Assembly (NCBI GenBank): GCA_902770835.1
Contig: CACXUM010000038.1
Span: 1-46,041 of the forward strand
Direction of reading: 5' to 3'
Source: an uncultured Bacteroidia bacterium
Lineage (GTDB): Bacteria > Bacteroidota > Bacteroidia > Bacteroidales > F082
DNA: 46,041 nucleotides
Shown here: in pieces, positions 16,267 through 24,232 of the stretch
Layout: each line of letters starts with the position of its first letter
Position numbering within the stretch: the first letter of the stretch is position 1
Translations under genes and position numbers: made by a program
Notes under the pieces: generated by a model
The model's database searches: none
What the model was told of the DNA's origin: nothing
The model's input: only the letters and a program-made list of their open reading frames with translations

Positions 16267-17085
16267 ATGAGAAAGTGTTTGATAATCATAGGGATAGTTC
16301 TTGGTCTTGGCTTGGTTGCGGAAGCCCAAATGCAGCAGAAGGCAACGGAAAGCAAAGCGGTTGCCATAGGCATCAAAGGCGGGGTCAATATTCCTCGAAT
16401 GTATTATTTTCGCAATAGGCCGTTGAGCCAATTGCCTCAGAATGTTGCTTTTACACCGATGGGAGGTCTGTTCGTCGATATTCCTTTGGGCGATGCTTCC
16501 ACTGTTTCGCCTGAGTTCGTCTATCTAAAACGCGGCACCGACCTTTCCTATGAGCATCGTTCAGGCATGATGGTACATTACACAATATCAGTCCATTACG
16601 TCGATTTTCGCTTGCCTTTTGAGTTTCGTTTGCCCGTGAAACCCTATTTCCAGCCTTATCTTGTGGCTGGTGCCGAAGTTGGGATGCGCTTGGGCGGACA
16701 GATTCACATGGACCGCACCGCGCCCGCCGCTTTAGACCAAACCATCAATGTGGGCGATGCCAACATGGGCTTGATTCATGCAGGCGCGTTTGCGGGGGTG
16801 GGCATTCGTAGCAGGATTCCTTTGGGTAGCCGCGACTTGATTCTAAAGTTCAGTGCCTCAGTGCATCAAGGCTTGCTTGACACCTATTCCAAGGCCGAAA
16901 AAGAGGGAAGTGTGCCAGCCCAGAATGTCAATGCCTACCAACCGAAAGGATTCCGTTTGCCGCAAGGTTTGGAGGTTTGTTTGGGCATTGCCTTGCCGCT
17001 TGAGCGCATTGACGATGCTTGCTCGACCTTTTCCGGCGACCGCTATCGTCGCAAAAGCAGTCGGGGCAGATTGTTCGGTTTCTGA
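16267..17085 (+). CDS. Outer-membrane beta-barrel protein (porin-like / PorT-like fold)
   Basis: 272 residues. Signal peptide about 1-21 (LIIIGIVLGLGLVAEAQ). The mature protein starts with GIKGGVNIPRMYYF, then alternating strands (MGGLFVDIPLG, VSPEFVYLKRGTDL, VHYVDFRLPFEFRLP, YFQPYLVAGAEVGMRLGG, AGAFAGVGIRSRIPL, LILKFSASVHQGLLD). This is the layout of the eight-stranded OMP_b-brl_2-type barrels common in Bacteroidota, which include the T9SS protein PorT; identity with PorT is not claimed. It lies 10 nt downstream of the lipoprotein in a T9SS-protein operon, so a role in anchoring or display of the neighbouring surface protein is possible (inference). ATG 16267 opens the signal peptide. Confidence 0.75.
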   Translation: MRKCLIIIGIVLGLGLVAEAQMQQKATESKAVAIGIKGGVNIPRMYYFRNRPLSQLPQNVAFTPMGGLFVDIPLGDASTVSPEFVYLKRGTDLSYEHRSGMMVHYTISVHYVDFRLPFEFRLPVKPYFQPYLVAGAEVGMRLGGQIHMDRTAPAALDQTINVGDANMGLIHAGAFAGVGIRSRIPLGSRDLILKFSASVHQGLLDTYSKAEKEGSVPAQNVNAYQPKGFRLPQGLEVCLGIALPLERIDDACSTFSGDRYRRKSSRGRLFGF

Positions 17086-17101
17086 AGATTTCGTATTTTT
17101 G
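17071..17101 (+). promoter_or_regulatory. Promoter-like element of the BatA-like gene
   Basis: TTG 17071-17073 and TATTTTTG 17094-17101 with 20-nt spacing, lying inside the end of the barrel gene and just after it; the ATG follows at 17123. Confidence 0.5.
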
Positions 17102-17122
17102 CGCCTCGAAATGAATTGACCG

Positions 17123-19147
17123 ATGCGTTTCCTTTATCCGAATATGCTTTGGGGCCTGTTCGCCCTGCTGATTCCCATCCTCATCCACTTGTTCAACTTC
17201 AGGCGGCACAAGTTGGTGTATTTCAGCAATACCGCCGTGTTGCGCAACATCCAACAGGAAAACGCCAAGACCCGCAAGTTGAAATATTTGGTCACGCTGC
17301 TGCTGCGATGCTTGTTCATTACGGCAATGGTGCTGGCTTTTGCCTTTCCGTATCAGCCTGAAAAACAGTTGAATGTAAACGCCTCAGATAACCTCATCGG
17401 CATTTACATCGACAATTCGATGAGCATGAAGGGACAGTCGCAGCGCACCACTTTGATTGAGGATGCGCGGCAGTCGGCGCGTGATTTGGTACACAAACTC
17501 AATCCTTCCAACCGTTACTTGCTGATGACCAACAGTTTCGAGATTCAGAACGAGTACCCGATGAACCAAGAGGAGATGCTCGACCAACTCGACCGCATGA
17601 ATACGGACGGCGCACCCGTGCCGATGGGGGAGGTGATGGATCGGTTTGAAATGTTGGCCAAACAACACGGATTTTCTACTTCGACATTGTTTGTTTATTC
17701 TGATTTTCAAGAGAATACTTTCGATTTGACCGCAGCCAAGGCAGATACTACGATGCAAGTCGTTGTGGTGCCGATGCTGCCTGAGTTTACGAGCAACATT
17801 TACATTGATTCGGTATGGTTGGCTTCGCCCATCGTGCAGGTCGGCTTGACCAATGATTTGATGGTTCGCGTTGTGAATCAAGGAGATAAGGAAGTGAAAG
17901 GCCTGCCTGTCAACTTCACGATGAACGGAACGATGGCAGCCTCCACGACAGTCGATTTGGAGAAAAACGGCACGGCTGAAATCGGAATGCAGTTTGTGGT
18001 GGAGAACAACGGCGAGCAGCGTTGCAGCGTTTCCCTGATGGACCATCCCATCACTTTCGATGATGCCTACGACTTCGTAATCAGCGTGAAACCAAGCCTT
18101 TCGGTGATTGAATTAGGCACGGAAAGTTCCGCTTGTTCCCTACTTTTCGATGACGATGAGCAATTCAAATATGCTTTGATGGAGCCTTCGCGCTTCGATT
18201 TGGCCGCGATTGCAAAAGCCCAGTTGCTGATTGTGAACGAAACCGCCGTGATGAATGAAACTTTGCAGCAAACCTTGTTGGATGCCGTTTCGGAGGGTGC
18301 CAGCCTTATGGTGTTTCCTTCGGTTGACGACCCGAAAAGCAACCGCTATCTCTATGGAAAACTTGGACTTACATTGATGGAAACCGACACCAACAGCACG
18401 TCGGTTGAGGATTTGGCTTTGCAGCACGCCTTCTTCAGCGACATGATTCTCGACTTGCCCCAACATCCCGACCTGCCCAAGGTGAAACAACATATCCGCC
18501 TGAAAACCAATGGTCTTTCTACACCTTTGCTGACCTTGCAGAACGCCGACCCGCTCTTGATGATGGAAACAGTGGGGAAGGGGCAGGCCTTTGTGATGGC
18601 CACCGCTTTGAACCCGATTTGGAGCGACTTGGCCGACAATGCCATTTTCGTTCCGATGATGGTAAAAATGGCTTTCATGGGCGGCAAGATGGACAAGATG
18701 TCCTACACCATTGGAATGGATAAAATGCTTGTTTTGAGCGATTTGAACCTCGAAGGCGACCGTCGTTTCCTCTTTTCCAATGCCGAGCGCACATTTGAAT
18801 TGATGCCCGCCTCGGAGGTCAGAAACGGCAAGGTTTATCTTTATCTGAACGACAATCTGCCCGAATCCGGCTTTTACGATTTGCTTGTCAATGATACTTT
18901 GAATCGTGTCACCGCTTGGAATGAGAGCCGTATTGAATCCAAGATGGTCTTCGCTGACCGCAACGACATTGAGCCACAATTCAAAAAGGCAGGTTTCAAT
19001 GTTGCCGCTGTTTTGGACACTTCCGACTTCGCCACCGCCGACCTCGTTGAAGCTATGGCGCATCAGTCCTCGCAATGGAAACTTTTCGCGTTGATTGCTT
19101 TGTTGGCGTTGTTGGGCGAGATTGCCGTTTTACGGTTTTGGAAGTGA
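17123..19147 (+). CDS. BatA-domain / VWA-containing membrane protein
   Basis: 674 residues. The N-terminus MRFLYPNMLWGLFALLIPIL with HLFNFRRHKLVYFSNTAVLR is the BatA (aerotolerance-regulator N-terminal) domain: a first membrane helix, a short basic loop, and a second helix at about 60-78 (LLLRCLFITAMVLAFAFPY). A von Willebrand A-like domain begins at about 92, with GIYIDNSMSMKG supplying the DxSxS metal site. The middle is a long periplasmic region, and a C-terminal helix (LFALIALLALLGEIAVLRFW) ends the protein. Relatives occur as uncharacterised inner-membrane proteins in Bacteroidota, often with MoxR-ATPase clusters; no MoxR gene is in this window. It has its own promoter-like element. Confidence 0.82.
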   Translation: MRFLYPNMLWGLFALLIPILIHLFNFRRHKLVYFSNTAVLRNIQQENAKTRKLKYLVTLLLRCLFITAMVLAFAFPYQPEKQLNVNASDNLIGIYIDNSMSMKGQSQRTTLIEDARQSARDLVHKLNPSNRYLLMTNSFEIQNEYPMNQEEMLDQLDRMNTDGAPVPMGEVMDRFEMLAKQHGFSTSTLFVYSDFQENTFDLTAAKADTTMQVVVVPMLPEFTSNIYIDSVWLASPIVQVGLTNDLMVRVVNQGDKEVKGLPVNFTMNGTMAASTTVDLEKNGTAEIGMQFVVENNGEQRCSVSLMDHPITFDDAYDFVISVKPSLSVIELGTESSACSLLFDDDEQFKYALMEPSRFDLAAIAKAQLLIVNETAVMNETLQQTLLDAVSEGASLMVFPSVDDPKSNRYLYGKLGLTLMETDTNSTSVEDLALQHAFFSDMILDLPQHPDLPKVKQHIRLKTNGLSTPLLTLQNADPLLMMETVGKGQAFVMATALNPIWSDLADNAIFVPMMVKMAFMGGKMDKMSYTIGMDKMLVLSDLNLEGDRRFLFSNAERTFELMPASEVRNGKVYLYLNDNLPESGFYDLLVNDTLNRVTAWNESRIESKMVFADRNDIEPQFKKAGFNVAAVLDTSDFATADLVEAMAHQSSQWKLFALIALLALLGEIAVLRFWK

Positions 19148-19161
19148 GGCGGCGTGAAACG

Positions 19162-19179
19162 CGGGGATTGAAATCCCCG
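19162..19179. repeat. Short hairpin after the BatA-like gene
   Basis: CGGGGATT (19162-19169) pairs with AATCCCCG (19172-19179) across a two-base loop. It starts 15 nt after the stop codon and has no T-tract, so its function as a terminator is uncertain. Confidence 0.5.
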
Positions 19180-19185
19180 ATGGGG

Positions 19186-19229
19186 TAGGGCCGCCCTTTG
19201 ACTTCGTCGAATCTGCGATTTCAGGGCTT
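19186..19229 (-). repeat. Dispersed repeat, copy split by a 21-bp segment
   Basis: TAGGGCCGCCCTTT (19186-19199) and TCAGGGCTT (19221-19229) are exact reverse complements of the two halves of the repeat at 23445-23466. Between them sits a 21-bp segment (19200-19220, starting GACTTCGTCGAATC) that resembles 19569-19590. Confidence 0.6.
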
Positions 19230-19258
19230 GGTAAATGAACAAAATGAGTGAATTATGA

Positions 19259-19510
19259 AAACACCCGCGTTATCTCCGCGACTTGCCGTTGCACCACACG
19301 CAAAAGGAGCTCCAATGCAATGAGCAACAAGACTTTGCCGACTTTGAACTTAATTTGCGTCCCACCACTGACTTCAAGGGGCAACTGCTTTCGCGAGGCG
19401 CATGGCTGAAAGTGCTTGAACCCCAATGGTTGGCCGATGAAATACGGCAATGGCATGAGGACACGGTGGGGATGTATCAAACAAGAATTATCAAAGAAAA
19501 AGTTATATAA
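19259..19510 (+). pseudogene. C-terminal remnant of a WYL-domain transcriptional regulator
   Basis: An open frame with no plausible start encodes YLRDLPLHHTQKE, then FELNLRPTTDFKGQLLSRGA and LKVLEPQWLADEI before the stop at 19510. This order matches the C-terminal extension of Bacteroidota WYL-domain regulators (LPLHHSQ..., LRPTxDF..ELLS.G, VLEPxWLRxE). A full-length protein is about 300-330 residues. Here only about 83 codons remain, preceded in frame by a TGA at 19256 and by repeat sequence, so the helix-turn-helix and WYL core are missing. It is a decayed gene; a short expressed peptide is possible but unlikely. Confidence 0.7.
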
Positions 19511-19533
19511 AACACGAATTATCAGAAATATAT

Positions 19534-19637
19534 CACGAATTGTCATTAATTGCAATTTTTGAAAAATTGACTTTGTCGAAATCTCCGATTCGGCGGAGCC
19601 AATCTTCGATTTCGTGTCCAATTCATGGAAATTCGTG
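19534..19637. repeat. Nested inverted-repeat element of about 104 bp
   Basis: Imperfect outer arms pair CACGAATTGTCATTAATTG (19534-19552) with CCAATTCATGGAAATTCGTG (19618-19637). Middle arms pair CGAAATC (19577-19583) with GATTTCG (19608-19614). An inner hairpin pairs CTCCG (19583) with CGGAG (19594). A further CACGAATT lies at 19513-19520. The surrounding gap (19511-19769) is AT-rich and contains no gene I can support. It resembles a small non-coding mobile or palindromic element. Confidence 0.55.
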
Positions 19638-19738
19638 TACGAAAAAACTTTGAGCTTGTACCGCGATTTGGAACAACATGCTTCTATTTTTGCCTCGTAA
19701 TTCAATGTTAAACCTAAAAAAACAACACAATTTTTGTG

Positions 19739-19746
19739 TATTTTTG
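19739..19746 (+). promoter_or_regulatory. Putative -7 element of cobB
   Basis: TATTTTTG, followed by CAG, ends 23 nt before the ATG at 19770. No TTG at the usual spacing. Confidence 0.45.
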
Positions 19747-19769
19747 CAGAAACAGAAAACTTTATTGTC

Positions 19770-20495
19770 ATGCAGCAGAAACTCGTAGTCTTTACTGGCG
19801 CAGGCATCAGTGCCGAGAGCGGAATCCCTACCTTTCGTGATGCCAATGGAATGTGGGGAAAATATGATGCCATGAAACTAGCCAGCGTTGAGGGCTTTGA
19901 GGAAGACCCTCAGGCTGTGCTTGATTTCTACAATACACGTCGGAAAAACCTGTTGGAGGTGGAGCCGAACCATGCCCATCGTGTTTTGGCCGAATTGGAA
20001 AAGCGGTACGATGTGACCATCATCACCCAGAATGTGGACAACCTTCACGAAAGGGCAGGCAGTAGCAAGGTGCTGCATCTTCACGGTGAGTTGAGCAAGG
20101 TGACTTCTTCGCGCAACCGCCTCGACCCCAATTGCATCAAGGACTATCCGCTTGATGTCCCCATTCGATTAGGTGACAAAGCTGCCGATGGTTCTCAATT
20201 GCGGCCTTATATTGTATGGTTTGGCGAGTATGTCGATGGTATGGAGTTGGCGGCATATTGGGTGCAACAGGGCGACATCTTCGTTGTCATTGGTACTTCG
20301 TTGGTGGTGTATCCGGCGGCGGGATTGGTCGATTATGCCCCAAGTGAGATTCCCAAGTTCCTGATTGACCCGAAAGATTTGAAAGGCGGCCTGCCGACTG
20401 GATTCCAGCATATCAAGGCGAAGGCGGTGGAAGGGGTGGATGAATTGGTGAGGAGGTTGGATGAGTTGGAAAATAGTGTGTTTTCCAATGAATAG
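19770..20495 (+). CDS. cobB: Sir2-family NAD-dependent protein deacylase (CobB type)
   Basis: 241 residues, a full-length bacterial sirtuin. The NAD-binding signature VVFTGAGISAESGIPTFRD (about 7-24), QNVDNLHERAGS (87-98) and LHLHGEL with catalytic His105 are all present. Tyr54 and Arg57 in FYNTRR match the YxxR pair that lets E. coli CobB and human SIRT5 bind acidic acyl groups, so desuccinylase as well as deacetylase activity is likely. The four-Cys zinc motif is absent, as in part of this class. It removes acyl groups from lysines in the cytoplasm using NAD+. An independent gene with its own -7 element; ATG 19770 is preferred to an upstream in-frame codon at 19734 that precedes that element. 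Confidence 0.9.
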   Translation: MQQKLVVFTGAGISAESGIPTFRDANGMWGKYDAMKLASVEGFEEDPQAVLDFYNTRRKNLLEVEPNHAHRVLAELEKRYDVTIITQNVDNLHERAGSSKVLHLHGELSKVTSSRNRLDPNCIKDYPLDVPIRLGDKAADGSQLRPYIVWFGEYVDGMELAAYWVQQGDIFVVIGTSLVVYPAAGLVDYAPSEIPKFLIDPKDLKGGLPTGFQHIKAKAVEGVDELVRRLDELENSVFSNE

Positions 20496-20636
20496 TTTGA
20501 AAGGAATCTTTATTTGTCTGTGTTTAATCCAGATTTTATTGAATTTGCAGAAGCAGAAATACACTTTCTATAGTTAAAGTTGCGATTAATTATCCTATAG
20601 AAAATCTTTTTTAGTGAAAGAGATTGAATTATTGTT

Positions 20637-20644
20637 TATCTTTG
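20637..20644 (+). promoter_or_regulatory. Putative -7 element of the mcrBC operon
   Basis: TATCTTTG, followed by CA, in a very AT-rich stretch; the mcrB ATG is at 20669. No TTG at 19-nt spacing, so the -33 contact is weak or absent. Confidence 0.5.
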
Positions 20645-20668
20645 CATGTTATTAAAACAAAGAATAAA

Positions 20669-22132
20669 ATGAGAATTACATCATTGCAAGAACTTGTTAC
20701 GACTGTAAATAAGGATCTTGGCCATAGCTTTTGTGACGAATTTAGATACAAGAGAAAGAAACTTGGCCAGTATAGTCGTGCCTCATCATCAGGGATACTT
20801 TTTAAACTTAATGACCCAAATAGAGATTGGGTGATAAATGAAGGCGGGGGTGTTGAAGTCCAGTATCATATGTATTATCGTAATGATGAGATTGGATATG
20901 GATTGGGCTTTAATGCACAGTATGTGCCTTTCGCAAATGATAAAAGTCCAGTTGATTACATTAGACCGTTTGTCGATTCAATTCTTACCATATGTGATAA
21001 TAAAGATAAACGTCTCGAAATATTAGAACAAAATGGTTTCAGGTTTATTGATGGAAATTGGAATGATTTAAAAAATATTCAAGTAGGAGATTATTTTCTT
21101 TTTGGGAAAACAATAAAAATAAATAATGGTGTCATTTCTGACGAAGAATACAAGGAAATGATAGAATGTTTAAAAACTTCACTCTATGATTTATATATTG
21201 CAATTTGGGAACAAAAATTGAGGAATGACATAATAGATAAGACAATGAAAACATACACGCAATTGTTATATTCAAATAGGAATATAGTTCTTACAGGTGC
21301 CCCAGGCACAGGCAAAACCTATCTGGCAAAGCAAATTGCCCAAAAAATGATTTTTGGAGAGGTCAAAGACCAACTGACCGAAGTAGAGCAGACACAATTT
21401 AATGAGCAGTGTGGCTTCGTTCAGTTCCATCCAAGTTATGACTATACGGATTTTGTGGAAGGTTTGCGACCGAGAAATGATGGCAATGGCAATGTGGGTT
21501 TTGAAAGAAAAGATGGCGTGTTCAAAGAGTTTTGCAAGGAAGCATTGCTGGAAAGTGACAAGCCTTTCGTCTTCATTATCGACGAAATCAACCGTGGCGA
21601 AATCTCCAAGATTTTCGGCGAGTTGTTCTTCTCCATCGACCCGGGCTATCGGGGTGAGAAAGGCATTGTGCAGACGCAATATCAAAACATGATTGAAGAG
21701 AGCGATGTGTTCAAGAGAGGCTTCTATGTCCCTGAAAATGTCTATATCATCGGCACGATGAACGACATTGACAGAAGCGTTGAGAGTATGGATTTTGCCA
21801 TGCGCCGCCGTTTTGCTTGGAAGGAAGTCACGGCAGAGGAAAGTTACGAGGCCATGAAAGACAAGATGATTCATGCCGAAGAAGTCAAAACACGGATGAC
21901 CGCCTTGAACGATGCCATTTGTGACGAAAAACTTGGGCTGAACAAATCCTACCAAATTGGGGCTGCCTACTTCTTGAAGTTGGATGAATACGATGGCGAT
22001 TTCGACAAGTTGTGGGAATACCATCTACGAGGTTTGCTCTCGGAATATCTTCGCGGCAATCGCGACGCGGAGAAGCAATTGGAGCAATTGAAGGAAGCCT
22101 ACGATGGCAACACCGAATCGCAGAATGAATGA
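20669..22132 (+). CDS. mcrB: McrB-like AAA+ GTPase subunit of a modification-dependent restriction system
   Basis: 487 residues. The C-terminal half is a typical McrB motor: Walker A GAPGTGKT (210-217), QFHPSYDYTDFVEGLRP, Walker B with the McrB signature IIDEINRGEISKIFGELFF (from about 303), and IGTMNDIDRSVESMDFAMRR before the arginine-finger region. McrB hydrolyses GTP to drive McrC-dependent cleavage of DNA carrying modified bases. The N-terminal ~200 residues, where target recognition lies in this family, match no domain I recognise (DEFRYKRKKLG, EIGYGLGFNAQYVPF). They are coded by DNA visibly richer in A and T than the motor half, suggesting module exchange. The stop overlaps the mcrC start (ATGA). 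ATG 20669 lies 24 nt after a -7 element. Confidence 0.87.
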   Translation: MRITSLQELVTTVNKDLGHSFCDEFRYKRKKLGQYSRASSSGILFKLNDPNRDWVINEGGGVEVQYHMYYRNDEIGYGLGFNAQYVPFANDKSPVDYIRPFVDSILTICDNKDKRLEILEQNGFRFIDGNWNDLKNIQVGDYFLFGKTIKINNGVISDEEYKEMIECLKTSLYDLYIAIWEQKLRNDIIDKTMKTYTQLLYSNRNIVLTGAPGTGKTYLAKQIAQKMIFGEVKDQLTEVEQTQFNEQCGFVQFHPSYDYTDFVEGLRPRNDGNGNVGFERKDGVFKEFCKEALLESDKPFVFIIDEINRGEISKIFGELFFSIDPGYRGEKGIVQTQYQNMIEESDVFKRGFYVPENVYIIGTMNDIDRSVESMDFAMRRRFAWKEVTAEESYEAMKDKMIHAEEVKTRMTALNDAICDEKLGLNKSYQIGAAYFLKLDEYDGDFDKLWEYHLRGLLSEYLRGNRDAEKQLEQLKEAYDGNTESQNE

Positions 22133-23433
22133 TTCAGACCCAAGACAATAGCACCACGAAAGCCATTCCTGAAGGTCAGGAACTCGACGACCTGAAATGT
22201 ATGGCCAAACCTTCCATTTCGGAACTTTGTTCTGACGATGGCAGCAGACTGCTTGTTTTTCCCCACTCTCTTGGCGAATACGGCGATAAGATCGGGACGG
22301 AGCATATCTTTTCTGTAAATAATGGAAATCAATTAGTTACGGGAAACATTATGGGTTTTGTCGGCTATAACGACACCCAAGTTTCCATCCGCTCACGTTT
22401 TGCGCAGCAACAAGGGGATTATTTCCTTCATTATATGTTGCAGAAGGTGTTCGCCATCAATCTGTTCGATTTGAAACACGATTCCGACAACGAGAGCGTT
22501 TTCGATTTTCTGATCTATTTGTTTCCCGCTTTTCTGAAACGGGCATTGCGACAGGGGATTTACAAAGAGTATCAGACACGGAATTATAACGATGCCAATG
22601 TGCGCGGAAGGATTGATGTTCAGCGTCATATCCGACAAAACATCCCGTTTGCGGGCAAAGTGTCCTATTCGACAAGGGAATATGCCTTTGATAATCATGT
22701 CACCCAACTCGTCAGGCATACCATTGAATACATCGCGTGCCATCCATATTATGGGAATATCCTCGGCAACGATGACGAAACCAAGGAAGCGGTTGGCATG
22801 ATAAACAATGCGACACCAAGTTATAACCGAAACGACAGAAGTCGGATTGTCAATTTGAATAACAGGCCAATAAACCATCCATATTTCAGTCAATACCTTG
22901 ATTTGCAACGGCTTTGCTTGCAGATTCTTCGCCATGAGGAATTGAGATACGGCAACGATGACAATCAGATTTACGGCATTTTGTTTGATGGTGCTTGGCT
23001 TTGGGAGGAGTATTTGGACACATTATTAAAGAGTATTGGTTTTGAACATCCGCGAAACAAAACAGGAGAAGGTCGGCAGTATATGTTTACAGACCATTCA
23101 GGTGCTTGTTACCCTGATTTTTATAGCCAAGAGATGGTGCTTGATGCCAAATACAAAGGCTATGAGGATTTGGGAATGGTTCAAACTGCCGATTTGTATC
23201 AAGTAATCTCATATATGCACATTCTGAAGCTTAATCATGGAGGTTTTGTCGTCCCGGTTTCAAACGACGAAAAACAATCCGTAGCCAAACAACTGAATGG
23301 CTATGGTGGGAAGCTGTCGGTTTTCGGTATGCAAGTTGACCAGAAAAGCCCAACGTTTACTTGCTTTGCCAACAAAATGGAAGCGGAAGAATCGAGATTG
23401 CTGGAATGTATCAGGAGTTTTGTTTCAGATTAG
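22129..23433 (+). CDS. mcrC: McrC-like nuclease subunit
   Basis: 434 residues, the length expected for McrC. The N-terminal part (ISELCSDDGSRLLVFP ... GFVGYNDTQVSIRSRF) resembles the McrB-contacting region. The C-terminal PD-(D/E)XK core is visible as YPDFYSQEMVLDAKYKG, with Asp330 and D-A-K at 339-341. The conserved middle includes NVRGRIDVQRHIRQNIPF and EYAFDNHVTQLVRHTI, both typical of McrC/5-methylcytosine restriction proteins. It is coupled to mcrB through a 4-nt overlap. Together they should form a GTP-dependent endonuclease against modified foreign DNA; no methyltransferase is nearby, consistent with a type IV system. Confidence 0.87.
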   Translation: MIQTQDNSTTKAIPEGQELDDLKCMAKPSISELCSDDGSRLLVFPHSLGEYGDKIGTEHIFSVNNGNQLVTGNIMGFVGYNDTQVSIRSRFAQQQGDYFLHYMLQKVFAINLFDLKHDSDNESVFDFLIYLFPAFLKRALRQGIYKEYQTRNYNDANVRGRIDVQRHIRQNIPFAGKVSYSTREYAFDNHVTQLVRHTIEYIACHPYYGNILGNDDETKEAVGMINNATPSYNRNDRSRIVNLNNRPINHPYFSQYLDLQRLCLQILRHEELRYGNDDNQIYGILFDGAWLWEEYLDTLLKSIGFEHPRNKTGEGRQYMFTDHSGACYPDFYSQEMVLDAKYKGYEDLGMVQTADLYQVISYMHILKLNHGGFVVPVSNDEKQSVAKQLNGYGGKLSVFGMQVDQKSPTFTCFANKMEAEESRLLECIRSFVSD

Positions 23434-23443
23434 ACCAATTAGT

Positions 23444-23468
23444 AAAGCCCTGAAAGGGCGGCCCTAAT
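23444..23468 (+). repeat. Dispersed repeat, intact copy after mcrC
   Basis: AAGCCCTGAAAGGGCGGCCC (23445-23464) plus TA contains the hairpin GCCCTgaaAGGGC. Its reverse complement, split by 21 bp, is at 19186-19229. It could also act as a weak 3' hairpin for mcrC mRNA. Confidence 0.6.
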
Positions 23469-23530
23469 ACATCGGACGGTTTCAACCTCCACCAAAAACA
23501 AAGACCATCAAGCAAGCCAAATGTATGTCG

Positions 23531-23568
23531 AAAACACCGAATAAATTACCGCCAAAACACCGAACAAA
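23531..23568 (+). repeat. 15-bp direct repeats upstream of the UDG-like gene
   Basis: AAAACACCGAATAAA (23531-23545) and AAAACACCGAACAAA (23554-23568) differ at one base and are 23 bp apart start to start. They end 10 nt before the ATG, a position compatible with a repressor site or with mRNA regulation. Confidence 0.5.
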
Positions 23569-23578
23569 CCTCCTCTAA

Positions 23579-24163
23579 ATGATTGAACACCATCCATTAA
23601 AGCCTTTCTTGCCACCCAATGCCAAGGTGCTGTTTTTGGGCAGTTTCCCGCCGCCGAAAAAGCGCTGGTGCATGGATTTTTTCTACCCAAATTTCATCAA
23701 CGACCACTGGCGCATTGAGGGGCAAATCTGGTTCGGCGACCGCAACCATTTCGTGGATTTGGAGCATAAACGCTTCAAAATGAACGAAATCGTCACATTC
23801 CTAGACGAGAAAGGCATTGCCTTCTTCGACACGGCCACGGCGGTCAATCGGCTGAAAGACAATGCCTCCGATGCTTTCTTGGAGATAGTGGAACATACTG
23901 ACATTGAGGCACTTTTGGCGCAAATGCCCCAATGCCAAGCCATCGCCACCACAGGCGAGAAAGCCACCACCGAAGTCTGCGCCTATTACAAGAACGATTC
24001 TATACCCTCGCCCAACAGCCAAGTCGCGCTGCGAGAGGGTTTGACATTATACCGTTTGCCTTCATCCTCAAGGGCTTATCCTTTGGCATTTGACAAGAAG
24101 GTTGAAGCCTACCAGAGGATGTTTGAGGATGTGTTTGGGGCTTCTGTTTTAGGGATGGAATGA
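23579..24163 (+). CDS. Uracil-DNA-glycosylase-superfamily protein
   Basis: 194 residues. The N-terminal VLFLGSFPPPKKRWCMDFFY contains the GS-x-P loop (Gly21, Ser22) that replaces the classical UDG water-activating motif in divergent family members. The C-terminal LPSSSRAYPLAF fits the minor-groove HPSP/S-like loop. This pattern is seen in the DNA-deoxyinosine/hypoxanthine glycosylase-like branch common in Bacteroidota. The protein should excise a deaminated base, but whether uracil or hypoxanthine is preferred cannot be read from the sequence. It stands alone between mcrBC and parC, with a direct-repeat pair immediately upstream. The ATG has no better in-frame alternative. Confidence 0.75.
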   Translation: MIEHHPLKPFLPPNAKVLFLGSFPPPKKRWCMDFFYPNFINDHWRIEGQIWFGDRNHFVDLEHKRFKMNEIVTFLDEKGIAFFDTATAVNRLKDNASDAFLEIVEHTDIEALLAQMPQCQAIATTGEKATTEVCAYYKNDSIPSPNSQVALREGLTLYRLPSSSRAYPLAFDKKVEAYQRMFEDVFGASVLGME

Positions 24164-24205
24164 GATAAGCGGCTATTTTTGCTGCGTGAATTGAAGAAAA
24201 ATCTT

Positions 24206-24213
24206 TATTTTTG
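24206..24213 (+). promoter_or_regulatory. Putative -7 element of parC
   Basis: TATTTTTG followed by CA, 19 nt before the ATG at 24233. A TTG at 24191 is only 12 nt upstream, so no standard -33 element is evident. Confidence 0.45.
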
Positions 24214-24232
24214 CACCGTTTGAAAACGCATA

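Noticed and set aside
16267-17085. Assigning the barrel protein as PorT of the T9SS machinery
   Set aside because: Only a generic eight-stranded-barrel pattern is visible, and its context is a cargo operon rather than the por genes.
19162-19179. GGGGATTGAAATCCCC as a possible CRISPR repeat (GATTGAAA-like end)
   Set aside because: It occurs once, with no regularly spaced copies and no cas genes; it is a simple hairpin.
19770-20495. Sir2 protein next to mcrBC as an antiphage NADase (ThsA/DSR-type)
   Set aside because: The protein is a compact 241-residue CobB-type deacylase with the YxxR pair and no extra domains; it has its own promoter and is separated from mcrB by an AT-rich gap.
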